Shown: positions 1 to 8,420 of the stretch, in pieces
How positions within the stretch are numbered: position 1 is the first letter of the stretch
Layout of the letters: every line of letters begins with the position of its first letter
NCBI GenBank assembly: GCA_015852425.1
Contig: JAAAIG010000530.1
Location: 1 to 11,067, forward strand
DNA from: Gryganskiella cystojenkinii
Taxonomy: Eukaryota; Mortierellomycota; Mortierellomycetes; Mortierellales; Mortierellaceae
Direction: 5' to 3'
Length of the DNA stretch: 11,067 bases
Notes under the pieces: generated by a model
Database searches by the model: none
What the model was told of the DNA's origin: nothing
What the model saw: only the letters and a program-made list of their open reading frames with translations
Program-made: the position numbers and the translations under genes

Positions 1-141
1 AAAGTAACAAAAAAAAAAAAAAAGTAAAATAAATGTTTTGTCTTGTTACTTTTCGCTTCAATGTTTGTATCGCGATAAGCGCTGCCCCCGCATGAATATG
101 CAGGGAGGACAAACTGAAGGGGACAGAAAGGTGGTCATGCT

Positions 142-180
142 CGAAGAAAAACAACGAAGAAAAACAACAAAGAAAAAGAA
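142..180. repeat. 13-bp tandem repeat, two perfect copies plus one degenerate
   Basis: The unit cgaagaaaaacaa occurs perfectly at 142-154 and 155-167. A third copy at 168-180 has two mismatches. It lies in purine-rich non-coding DNA and probably arose by replication slippage. No function is implied. Confidence 0.8.
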
Positions 181-731
181 AGTAACCATTGCTTTGAGAA
201 AAAAGAGGTAAATGGTGGGCAAGTTTACAAGGAGGTAGAGTGAGACACATGATGACCGCAAGCATAAGTAAAAGAAAAATGCGCGCGGGAAAGTGGAGTT
301 TACGACAAAGAGCAGTAGCTTGAGAATCCACTCTTTGGGTCTGGTTTCTCTCGGAACAATAGACCTCCGCTTTCAAGTTCAAACATAGAAAAGAACATGA
401 GAAAAGGGGTGATAAAGAAAAGAGACATGCATATTGTCATTGTGCATGTGCATCGAGGAAGGAGACAACGCCTTGGACTCGAACAATTCAAGATGCGCCA
501 CCGATCGCGTGCCTTATTTTTGAGCCAAAAATCCGATCCTCCCCTTTGAAGCGGACTGCTTTCTTCTTGCCTCTTTGCACTTTGAGGTTTTGTGCTCACA
601 CAGCCTCGGCTCCTCTTTCCCGGAGAGCACCCTACGAGAGAGAGTAGAGAACCCGCGTTTCTCCTCGCAAATGCAATCAACTCTTTTTCATCAAGGAGAG
701 CCTAAGTGTTTCCCATCACAGATACCTCGCG

Positions 732-739
732 ACACGTGT
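732..739. promoter_or_regulatory. Palindromic E-box, ACACGTGT
   Basis: A CACGTG core at 733-738 sits inside an 8-bp palindrome, about 490 bp upstream of the start codon at 1229. CACGTG is the known site of class B bHLH factors, the class encoded at the right end of this window. Two other CACGTG hexamers in the window (3593-3598 and 5896-5901) lie inside coding sequence, so this is the only non-coding copy I noticed. A chance occurrence is quite possible. Confidence 0.35.
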
Positions 740-771
740 TGACTGACTTTTATATCGACAACTCCTAGGAT

Positions 772-796
772 CCATGATCGGACCGTTGGATCATGG
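772..796. repeat. 8-bp perfect inverted repeat with 9-nt spacer
   Basis: CCATGATC (772-779) and GATCATGG (789-796) are exact reverse complements separated by 9 nt (780-788). The element lies in the upstream region of the gene starting at 1229. It could be a dimeric transcription-factor site or a small hairpin. Only the symmetry is seen; function is unknown. Confidence 0.5.
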
Positions 797-1030
797 TCAT
801 CCCTGAATAGAATATCATGGACCCATTAACAACACCAGGAGAACGATGGACAGGATAGCATCCAAAGATATACAAAAATCGACGCCGTCTCGCCCATGGC
901 AATCAAAAAGGGTTTGGGTCAACGGGCAGAAAAAAGAGACGACGTGACAAAAAAAAATTTTTTATTCATTTCATTTTGCCGGTTGGATGGGCTGCTCCCC
1001 TTTGCGGGTGTTGCCGCGCTTTTCGTTTTT

Positions 1031-1198
1031 ATGTCATCTTTTGTCGTCTCCATCTCTCTCTGTTCTTTCTCACTACCAACTCTTGTCATTACAACAATCT
1101 CAACTCTCATTTCTTTCTTCTCATTCAATCCTTCACTCTCACTCTCAACGAACGAAAGAACTGGCGTGTATCGGCTACACCGAAAAGCATACATATAA
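1031..1198 (+). other. Possible upstream ORF in the leader of the Whi5/Nrm1-like gene
   Basis: An ATG at 1031 opens a 55-codon frame ending in TAA at 1196-1198, 30 bp before the main ATG at 1229. A second ATG at 987 opens a frame that runs past 1229 to 1442 in another frame. Whether either is in the mRNA depends on the transcription start, which I cannot place. The encoded peptide is Ser/Leu/Phe-rich because the DNA is pyrimidine-rich, and it does not look like a conserved protein. If transcribed, these uORFs would be expected to lower translation of the main ORF. Confidence 0.25.
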
Positions 1199-1228
1199 CA
1201 CAGAACAGAAAAAAACTGCACAATTGTC

Positions 1229-3986
1229 ATGGCCACCGGGAAGCCAAGCCCGCTCCTCGTCAAGATCTCCATCCCGCAATCTTACCCACCAGCACCAACC
1301 TTTTCCTCTTCAACCCTCACTACAACCTCACAACTCAACTCTGCCTCTTCAACACCTCCAACAGCCTCAACCCCGACCTCGGGTATGCATTCACCTCCAT
1401 TGTCTGCATCCGCTGGAGAAGACGGCTCGGACACAGAAATGACCATCGCGCAAACACTCACAGCGACAACCAACACAACCCCCGCAGTGACCCTCACAAC
1501 CGCCTCTCCCGCCATGTCCTTCACCTCTGCAAACCAACACAACGTTGTGGGGCACAACTCTGTAGGGAGTAGTAACGTCGCCGGTAAAAATCATAGCGCC
1601 GCTCACAATCAAGCGGAGATACCGTCACTCCAGACCACGGCCCCGACAGTTATTCAGTCCGCCGGTTCTGGATCCGTGATCGACCGCGTTGTCCCCACAA
1701 CTACAACAGCAAGGGCAACTGGAGGCTCTTCTACTGCGTCTACTGCAGCAGCCGCCGCATCCTCAAGCTCGACTTTGCCCACAACCACAACCACAACTAC
1801 CCTTTTGGAGACAACCTCGAAACTTGAGCCAAAGTCTCCCACGTTGCCCGTCTTGACAAAGTCCGAGTCAAGCGCAAGTGAGAGTGGTGCGAGTGCAATG
1901 GATGAGGATCTTCTCTCTCAACAGTCGAATGCCTCAAGTCAATCGGATGACTCTGGCAAGGAGAATGACCTCAAACGTCTTCAACGTCATCAAGACAAGC
2001 AAAAGGCGATTGACAATGTCATTCAACGGGGCAAGATCTTGAAGGTAAGCGAAACTTCCCTTTTCTTGACTTCTTACAAAAAATGATCACTTCCACCCTC
2101 ACACTTGCTCTTAACGAACGCAAAAAAGATCTGTCTGTATGTCGGTCACTCATGAAAACAGACAACGCCCAGACTCTTTCTCTTTGTCGATTCTTCTCGT
2201 TCGCTGTGACCCACCTTCTCTGTTTTTCCCCGTCTCTCTCCAACCAGTCAACTGAGTGGTTCGATCGTTTTTTTTTCTTCTCGCGTGTTTTTGGAACGGT
2301 AAACGTGACAAATTACTTAGAAAACGCAGTCACCCCTCATAAATGATTGACTCCATGAAAACTTTGATTTCGCTCGCATAGGTCTCGCGCAGACTCAGGA
2401 CACGACTCGAATACGCCATCCTCAAGATCCGTCGTGGTTGGTCCAAATACACGCTCCAGGAGGTCGAGTCTCTGCTCCAACCAGCCTGCTCACCCATCAT
2501 TGCCGGACGAAAACTTCACGGGACCTCCTCGGCCCACAACTCGCCTCGTCAAGCCGAACGCAAACGGATTCGAAAACTTTATCCTTCTTATGAAGAAACC
2601 TCGGTCCATCACCACCATAGAAGCTCGTCTGACCCGGCACAACTCGAGATGGACGCTCAAATGGAACAAGCTCATGCTGGATACCGGTCTCGTCTGCCGT
2701 CTTTCTCACAGTACAAGGATTCTGAGCTCTTCTTGCCTGCGAAATCACTTATGGAGATCGCGACCTCGAAACCCGAACCTGGATACGTCTCGCCTTATCA
2801 CAGTCCCAGTCAGAGTCGATATGCGACCCCAGAACCTCTTTACCGTGATGCAACACCGGCCAAGGAACAAAGCCCAGGACACTGGTCTACGTATTCGTCG
2901 CCTCAGACCCCAAGTGCAGTGACATTCGAAGAAGAAGAGCAGGGCGAGAACGGCGTGATCCCCTCCGCAGCCCAGGCCGCCAGGACGATCTTGATGCTCT
3001 CAAGTCCCACACGACCCCCACCACGAACCCTGAACCAGAACTATATTCTCGAGATGAACTCTGGAAGTCCAACAACTGCGCCTTTGGGAGGTGAATGGAC
3101 TGCGCCTTATTCACCCGCAACCTCTTCACCTTTGGTCCAATTCCAAACCAATGCTTCCTCCAATTCACCCTCACCGGATCGTTCGCCGTCCCTACAACAC
3201 TACCACAGTGGTAGCACCACCAGTAGCATGGACGTCGAACGCGCAACCTCTGGAGCCACTACACCAAAGGCAGGAGAACGATCGCCGTATCCTTCTGGTA
3301 GTGGCAGTTCAAGCTCGCGACCCATGAAACAGACGTTCTCGAACCTTTACGGTATGGGTCATGGACCCTCATCGCCATCACCGCTCTCGACCTCGTTGTT
3401 CCCGTCCTCGCATGATTCACACCAGAGTCACAGCAGGAGCTCGAGCCCAACACTAATACGAGCCGCAAGGTTCGCTGCCGCTGCAATAGCCAACAACTCT
3501 GCTGGTGGTGGTCAAGAGACAAAAGAAACTCGATCAGAGTACAACAACACAGCGGAGCAAGTCTACCCAGAGTGGCAACAGGCACGTGATGACAAGCAAG
3601 ATCAGTCCATGGACGTCCAGTATTCATCGTCACCTTTGGCGTCGTCCCAGTCGCATTATCAGAGACAGGACTATCGCGCGAGGACACCACCGTCTCAGAC
3701 TCAGTCCTATGGATCGTCAGGACCTTCGCATGGTATGCGAACACCCCCTCCAAGTGGTGGCAAGGAACTGGCTCATGTACATTACAGTGCCGCTGCGGGT
3801 GGAAGTATTCCCCCGGGTGTACCAATGCGTCGTCGGGATAGTGGGTTGATTGTGCCTCATGGCAAAACTTCGGACCTAACGACATTACTTCGACCTTCGC
3901 ATAACAGTCAAAGTAACAGCAGAGCAACTTCAGCGACTGGATCTCCAAACCCTGGCTCGGGATCATCGCCCTACCATCGATCCTAA
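1229..3986 (+). CDS. Whi5/Nrm1-like Ser/Thr/Pro-rich regulator (candidate G1/S repressor), two exons
   Basis: Exon 1 is 1229-2044 (272 codons) and exon 2 is 2382-3986 (534 codons plus stop), giving 806 residues. The intron is phase 0. The start ATG has a purine at -3 and G at +4. Residues 1-240 are Ser/Thr/Ala-rich and probably disordered. Residues 241-272 form a charged, helix-prone stretch with a KEN motif at 244-246. Residues 273-302 (VSRRLRTRLEYAILK, then IRRGWSKYTLQEVES) resemble the short Whi5/Nrm1 motif of fungal G1/S repressors, which bind SBF/MBF-type transcription complexes. The rest is disordered and carries about 26 Ser/Thr-Pro sites, three of them full CDK sites (TPAK, SPTR, SPDR). 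These features fit a CDK-regulated nuclear repressor. The motif match is by eye. Yeast Whi5 and Nrm1 are under 300 residues, so this protein is unusually long. The gene model is firm; the function is moderate. Confidence 0.6.
2045..2381 (+). other. Intron of the Whi5/Nrm1-like gene (phase 0, 337 nt)
   Basis: The donor is AAG|GTAAGC and the acceptor is GCATAG|GTC, with a possible branch sequence (TTGAC, 2347-2351) about 30 nt before the acceptor. Unspliced, the exon 1 frame hits a stop at 2084-2086. Splicing joins the charged helix directly to the RRLRTRLEYAILK motif and opens a frame to 3986. It is longer than the other short introns here. An alternative AG at 2391-2392 would shift the frame. 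Confidence 0.85.
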
Positions 3987-4215
3987 AAACGAACGGGTCT
4001 ATTTTTTTTATTATTGTTTTTGATAGTTTGTAATTTTCTCTCGTATTTTAAGTGTATTTTTTTGTCCGTTTGTTGTATCTTGTAACTCATATTCCTTCTG
4101 TAGATTGTTGTTTTTTTCATTTTGTCCGCACAGTAGTGGTTTCATAACTCTGTTCTTTTTTACTTTTATCTGTGTTGCTCTTCTACCCTTCGTCCCATAC
4201 GACGTACCTCCAAAT

Positions 4216-4227
4216 CTATTTAAATAG
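4216..4227. promoter_or_regulatory. 12-bp perfect AT palindrome CTATTTAAATAG
   Basis: The 12 bases read the same on both strands and contain a TATTTAAATA core. It could serve as a TATA-like element or as a MADS/MEF2-like site. It lies about 390 bp upstream of the ATG at 4620. Only the symmetry is seen. Confidence 0.35.
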
Positions 4228-4289
4228 CATGCATCTGTATTTCAATCCAAAAAATAAAAAAGAAAAAGAAAAGAAGACACGCCCTTGGC

Positions 4290-4304
4290 CGACCTTGCAG
4301 GTCG
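4290..4304. promoter_or_regulatory. Inverted repeat CGACCT-tgc-AGGTCG
   Basis: Two perfect 6-bp arms flank a 3-nt spacer, about 315 bp upstream of the ATG at 4620. This geometry is typical of a dimeric transcription-factor site, such as a zinc-cluster or bZIP factor. The factor is unknown and the site may be coincidental. Confidence 0.35.
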
Positions 4305-4531
4305 ATCTTTTTTTGAAGTCTTTTTATTTTTATGTCCGCGAAAGTGGCTTTTTCTGGTCAATTGTCCTGTTTGAGCAAAAAAAAACTAGCCAACTTAATC
4401 CAAAGTCAGGACTCGACCGTTGCGAAGGAAACAAGAGCAAAAGGCCCAGGCGCTCATCCCTTTTGCAGCCCACTTCGCTCTCATTCAATCCATCAAGGCA
4501 TCAACCAATCAAGGAACCAACGACAAGCAAA

Positions 4532-4558
4532 CTCTCTCTCTCTCTGTCTCTCTCTCTG
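4532..4558. repeat. CT dinucleotide microsatellite
   Basis: This is a CT run interrupted once by GT, ending about 60 bp before the ATG at 4620. Pyrimidine tracts of this kind are common in fungal leaders near transcription start sites. It supports reading this stretch as untranslated leader rather than as the N-terminal extension that the frame open from 4332 would give (a Leu-Ser repeat). Confidence 0.8.
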
Positions 4559-4619
4559 TACATCAGGAACCAGATACCCGTCTCCTCCCTCCCGTTATTC
4601 AAAATCCCATCCTATTCGT

Positions 4620-5411
4620 ATGCCCAGGGACGACCAGGAACCGACCCCTGTCGTTGAGCCAGAGCTCGCAATAGTCACCCCACCCCCGTCACCATTTACC
4701 CCACCTCGACCCTATGAATTGACCAGAACTCATACCACCATTACCTGGCCACCCATCAAAGAAACTCACATCATCACCGCCCGTCTCTATGACGGCGCCA
4801 TCACCTCCATTTCAGCCCAACAGTCCATGAATGTGACGCTCTTCCCGAATTATACCCTCAGCATAACAACCACCACCACTCGCCCACCACCCACTACCGT
4901 CGTCGGTCTAGAACCCCCACCGCCCTATGTCTCGGGTTCACCGACAAATGAATCTGACGACCCTGGGACGAGTAAAGCGACCACGATTCGGACCTGGGCT
5001 CTGGTTGTAGCAGGAATTGTCTTGTTGGCTCTTGTAGGTGGATTGCTCTGGCGACGGTACAGGATGAGGATTGGTCGGGCCAAGAAACAAGAACCGGCTC
5101 GACATTTCGTCTCTGTGGACGAGGACGATGGTGAATCCGATCGAGGTCGTGGTCATGGACTCGGTGGTGGATCCCATTCCCGTATCTCAATCTCTGGATT
5201 GTCAGGGGTCATAGATATCGGTGGCACTGGAGGAGGAACAGGAGGAGGTACAACAGAGACGTTACCGGATGGGAGCATAGCATTATCAAACTTGGGAGGT
5301 GGAGGAGGAGGATCGTCGAGTCAACAAAACTACAACAATCAAGTCAGAGAACGTCGCAACTCGCAACCAGTACCGAGGAAACTAGAACTCGATGGCAAGC
5401 ATCGACCATAG
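4620..5411 (+). CDS. Single-pass membrane protein of unrecognised family, Thr/Pro-rich ectodomain
   Basis: The protein is 263 residues from the ATG at 4620. The frame is open upstream to an ATG at 4332 (359 residues), but that part translates a CT microsatellite and looks like leader, so I prefer 4620 despite its weak start context. Residues 1-122 are Pro/Thr-rich with possible N-glycosylation sites at N71, N77 and N110, a Thr run at 83-87 and PPPPY at 99-103. One membrane segment spans about 126-144 (W-ALVVAGIVLLALVGGLL-W), followed at once by a strongly basic stretch (RRYRMRIGRAKK). The tail has an acidic patch (VDEDDGESD), Gly-rich runs (about 201-231) and a basic C terminus. The positive-inside rule puts the C terminus in the cytosol. 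No signal peptide is visible, so it is either a reverse signal-anchor protein or a first exon is missed. It resembles fungal cell-surface sensor or mucin-like proteins in layout only. Confidence 0.65.
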   Translation: MPRDDQEPTPVVEPELAIVTPPPSPFTPPRPYELTRTHTTITWPPIKETHIITARLYDGAITSISAQQSMNVTLFPNYTLSITTTTTRPPPTTVVGLEPPPPYVSGSPTNESDDPGTSKATTIRTWALVVAGIVLLALVGGLLWRRYRMRIGRAKKQEPARHFVSVDEDDGESDRGRGHGLGGGSHSRISISGLSGVIDIGGTGGGTGGGTTETLPDGSIALSNLGGGGGGSSSQQNYNNQVRERRNSQPVPRKLELDGKHRP

Positions 5412-5702
5412 AGAACCGCCACCAAAATAAAAGAAAACTCAGTCCGATGATAATTTTTAGGTGCACTATCGACCAAATAATGCCACATCTGTTTGGCATT
5501 TCAAACAACAAACAGCAAGAAAGAACCAATGGAGTTTTTGAAAGGGGGTATTTTTTTTTCTTCTTATTTTTTTTAAAAAAAAAACTACTATCTCTTTCTA
5601 TGTAACCAAACTATAGAACAGTCCTTCCACTCCCTGTTAAACGTCGTCATTGTCTCTCTTCTCTCTCGTTCTAAACTCGTTGTATTGACTACTCATTTTT
5701 TT
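5412..5702. other. Spacer between two convergent genes
   Basis: The plus-strand membrane-protein gene stops at 5411 and the minus-strand acyltransferase stops at 5703, so both 3' ends and any terminators share about 290 bp. An AATAAA hexamer at 5426-5431 could serve as the polyadenylation signal for the plus-strand gene. A T/A palindrome follows at 5567-5582. I see no gene here. Confidence 0.65.
5567..5582. terminator. T8A8 palindrome between convergent genes, possible shared termination/polyadenylation element
   Basis: Eight T are followed by ten A (5567-5584), preceded by a run of T at 5551-5559. The perfect 16-bp palindrome lies in the middle of the convergent spacer and is T-rich then A-rich on both strands. 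It could help end transcription from both sides. This is inferred from position and composition only. Confidence 0.35.
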
Positions 5703-7506
5703 TTACTCGGTCTTGAGGGACTTTGGCGAGCGCTTCTTGGGCAAGACGATCGAGAGGACAATATCCATGCCCAAAAGACCCAACATGACCCAGATTCCGA
5801 GGTAATTGATCGCCTTGATCGCCGCCAACGACTTGTCCATCTGCAAAAGATCGAATGGCACGGCAGCAAAGTAAAGGGCTGAGGTAGTGAACAACCACGT
5901 GATTACACCCCAAACCGCGTTGGCGACCGCATACTTGACACCCGACTGACGGGCAATGAACGCATTGATGGGACGACCAAACCGGGCCGAGAGACGACGT
6001 TCCGTCTCCATGTCCATAAACTCGAGTCCGAAACAGAAAAAGTAACCGATATGGGTTCCGTGCCAGATTGCGAGGAAGAGAAGAACACCCAGGGCGGACA
6101 GGTTCTTGTTACCGAGGAAACGGAGACGCTTGAAAACGTAAAGCTTGGCCCAATAGTTGGTGTTCATGTTGAAGGACGTGATGATCTGGGTCAAGGAGGT
6201 GGCGAATTCATAGTTGACGGGGTTGACGTTACGGAGACCGTCCCACTCTGGTTTTCCCTGAGCGTCGTAACCGTTAAAGGTGATTCCTGACAGGACACAG
6301 GGTCCCTCGCCAATGGTCCAGATGCCCAAATACTATGCACGAGATAACATTAAGGAACAAAACAGATTGTGTCAGCATACCAAAACAAAAATTCAGGCAC
6401 AAAGGGGGGAATTGCGCGAGAATGATCAAATCAATCCTTGTTCTCCTGTTCTTTTGCCACTTTCTTACCTTGTTCAAGACAGTCTTTCCAGTCCACCAGA
6501 AAATGAAAACACGCTCCAAGAACGAACGTTCCAAGAATGCCTTTCCGAGCAAAGCCGCTGTGGGGAAATAACCTCCGAGGACCTGTCCCAATCCGAGGTA
6601 GAAAACACCAAGGCAGAAGCAGCGGGTCGCATATCTCAAAGATCCCTGAGGGATTCCGTTGGCGGTGGCGGCAGCAGCGGCACGAGCCTCATCTTGTCCT
6701 GCAGACGAAGGTACGGGAACGTTGAACAACTCCATCGAAATAAACTTCTTGTAGAGCGAGAACGAGAATTGGGGGCCGACCAAGAACGCAAAAGGGAAGA
6801 ACGCATAGGCCAGGGTCTCGGCCAAGGAAGGCAGCTGAGGCAAGGCAATATCACGACCGAACGAGATAGGGGTCTTCTCCCGAGGGGCACCAGCGGCAGC
6901 TCCGGCAGGGGCAGCGGGGGTAGGTGCAGGAGCTTTCTCAGGGACGGCAGGAGGAGCAGTTTTCTTGGCCGACTTGGGCTGACCATCCATGAAATCCATT
7001 CCGTAACCAATCATACGAAGACACTGAACACACTGCTGCATCGTGTAGCAGATATCATAACCCTCGGTCGCGGCATACTTGTAACTCGTCAAGAGATAGC
7101 CAAAGTTGAACAAGAACGACAGGGACGACGCGGCGGTCCTGTTCTTGGGTGCGACCAACGCGAAAAACTTGCAAATGACCCAGGTACCGATACTGGTCGT
7201 CAAGGGGTGAACGATATCGAACGAGTTGAAGTAATAGGACAAAAGCAATCCAGTGACGAGAAAGAACCAGTTCCGGGCAGCTTCACCAATGATGGACGAG
7301 GTCTTGTTGAGAAAGATGAGTCTGTAAAAGATGGCAATGGGGTAACCGGCGAGGATGGTGAGGAGGAGTCGGAGCGACGGTTCGGGGATCCCGGAGGACT
7401 CGCTGAGGGAATGGGTCAGACCATAGTCGAGAAACGGCGAGGCCGGTCGAGGGGCGAACCAGGCAGGGAGAAAGGTCTCATGGACCTGATGCAGGAGCGC
7501 GTCCAT
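5703..7506 (-). CDS. MBOAT-family lysophospholipid acyltransferase (Ale1/LPCAT3-like), two exons
   Basis: Exon 1 is 7506-6469 (346 codons) and exon 2 is 6332-5703 (209 codons plus stop), giving 555 residues. Enzymes of this type use acyl-CoA to reacylate lysophospholipids in the ER membrane (Lands cycle). Visible family marks are hydrophobic segments through both exons, the YLGIWTIGEGPCVLSG motif rebuilt across the splice, TSFNMNTNYWAK with NTN at 403-405, KRLRFLGNK, and the catalytic-type His in AIWHGTHIGYFF (H437). The Asn and His sit about 34 residues apart, as expected for the MBOAT active site. Yeast Ale1 is 619 residues, so the length is normal. Odd points are an Ala/Pro-rich, Lys-flanked insertion at about 178-211 and an Ala run at 276-280, both probably in cytosolic loops. 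The C terminus is Lys/Arg-rich but lacks a canonical KKXX signal. The start is the first ATG and follows a run of 17 A. Which headgroup it prefers cannot be told from sequence. Confidence 0.93.
6333..6468 (-). other. Intron of the acyltransferase gene (phase 0, 136 nt)
   Basis: On the minus strand the donor is AACAAG|GTAAGA and the acceptor is GCATAG|TAT. A CTGAC branch-like sequence (complement of 6371-6375) lies about 40 nt before the acceptor. Splicing joins TVLNK to YLGIWTIGEG, restoring the conserved MBOAT motif. Reading through the intron gives unrelated sequence and a stop at 6274. Confidence 0.93.
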
Positions 7507-7523
7507 TTTTTTTTTTTTTTTTT
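7507..7523 (-). promoter_or_regulatory. A17 tract directly before the acyltransferase start codon
   Basis: On the coding (minus) strand, seventeen A occupy positions -17 to -1 of the ATG. A-rich leaders can favour initiation in fungi, and long A tracts exclude nucleosomes. A tract this long abutting the start codon is unusual and also prone to length variation. The tract length may also be affected by sequencing error. Confidence 0.55.
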
Positions 7524-8229
7524 GGTTTGTTGTGATTACTGATTAAGAAATCCTATGAGTGGAGGGGAGGGTGACGCTTGCAATCAGTCGTTATGATCCG
7601 AGTTTTCCGAAACGCAAGCCGACAAAGGATCCTGAATGACAAGGAAGGAGGAAAATGGTGGAGAAGGGATGAAAAGAAGGGAAAGAAAGAAAGAAAAAAG
7701 AAAATAGAGATAAGAAGACTTCACGCTTCTGTGACGTGCAGTCTTTTTCTGAGGTCTGGAGGTCTGTGGGATGTTGATTGCTTGTCAGGTCTTGTTTTTG
7801 GTCCAGCACGTTTCAATCTTTGTTTATTTCGCGTGCTTTGGACTCACTTATTTCGTACGTCTCTGTTCGGTAGTTTACTGATCCTTATCCTTGGGCTGCA
7901 TTGCACCATGGCCCTTCGTCTTGAAAACGTCCATCCACTTTGATGTCCCTGCTCAAATAGATTTTTTTTTATCCCCAGAACGATATGGCTCGTGTTTTTC
8001 TCTTTGATCTGCCTTCATCGCTCGACATTCTCTGCTCCGCTATTGGCTACCAACTATTTTTCCATCTGTCAGCATGAATGCACCTCTTCTTTGTGCTTGG
8101 GAAATCTGCAAACGGGATCAAAAAAAAAAAGGCTATTTTTTCACACGCGCAACAGCAAGAACTTGTACAGCGAAAGGTTTTTTTCAAGCTTTTTACTTTT
8201 GATAACTTTTTTTTTTTTGTTTTAGTATT

Positions 8230-8420
8230 TTGACAGCAAAAGGAGAGAGAGGAAGGGAAATAAAGATACAAATTGCAAAGAAAGGGAAAAAGAAGAAAGG
8301 AAGAAAAAGGGTCCGTGCAAAGGTGTGTTTTTTGTTCGTGTGGAGGAAGAGAGAAGGAAGGGAGGCCGGGTTGCGAGCCAATGTTTCGGAGAGAGGAAGG
8401 GGAGAAAGAAACGCGGCGGC
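8230..8420. repeat. Purine-rich tract (about 190 bp)
   Basis: The plus strand is almost entirely A and G, with GGAAGG, GAGAGAG and AAAGAAG-type words and few pyrimidines. Such strand-asymmetric tracts can form triplexes or exclude nucleosomes. It lies in the intergenic region about 0.7-0.9 kb upstream of the acyltransferase ATG and about 0.3-0.5 kb past the bHLH stop. It contains no simple exact repeat unit. Confidence 0.5.

Larger units (their letters stand above)
1..1228. other. Non-coding region upstream of the Whi5/Nrm1-like gene
   Basis: I see no convincing protein or RNA gene here. The open frames present (for example the complement of 300-680) translate into low-complexity or Cys/Arg/Ser-rich sequence without domain features. 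The left edge has a run of 15 A (about 9-23), then purine-rich sequence. From about 1019 to 1150 the plus strand turns strongly pyrimidine-rich, as fungal promoters and leaders often do just upstream of a start codon. A TATA-like stretch (gatatacaaaa) lies near 866-876. A 3' end of a gene lying to the left cannot be excluded from the first few hundred bases, but nothing shows one. Confidence 0.6.
3987..4619. other. 3' flank of gene 1 and 5' flank of the membrane-protein gene
   Basis: Both neighbours are on the plus strand. From 3987 to about 4170 the sequence is T-rich with several TTTTTT and TGTA tracts, as in a fungal 3' UTR and polyadenylation zone. From about 4200 to 4619 it holds two palindromes and a CT microsatellite, probably the promoter and leader of the downstream gene. 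I see no convincing gene. The open frame from 4172 translates into low-complexity sequence. I found no strong GTAAGT or GTATGT donor that would place an upstream exon here. Confidence 0.55.

Noticed and set aside
300..680. 126-codon open frame on the minus strand in the left non-coding region
   Set aside because: Composition is irregular, with no motif and no splice-compatible partner visible. Most likely non-coding.
3259..3966. 235-codon open frame on the minus strand inside the Whi5/Nrm1-like gene
   Set aside because: No recognisable domain; it overlaps the strongly supported exon 2. It is an antisense shadow.
4332..4619. N-terminal extension of the membrane protein from the ATG at 4332
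   Set aside because: It translates the CT microsatellite as a Leu-Ser repeat and adds no signal peptide or domain. It is more likely leader, though not excluded.
6280..7542. 420-codon open frame on the plus strand, antisense to the acyltransferase exon 1
   Set aside because: It is Arg/Gly/Glu-rich without domain features and mirrors a well-supported MBOAT gene on the other strand. It is a codon-bias shadow.
7731..7737. TGACGTG as an unfolded-protein-response element for the acyltransferase
   Set aside because: A single 7-bp match in 1.2 kb of intergenic DNA is expected by chance. There is no further support.
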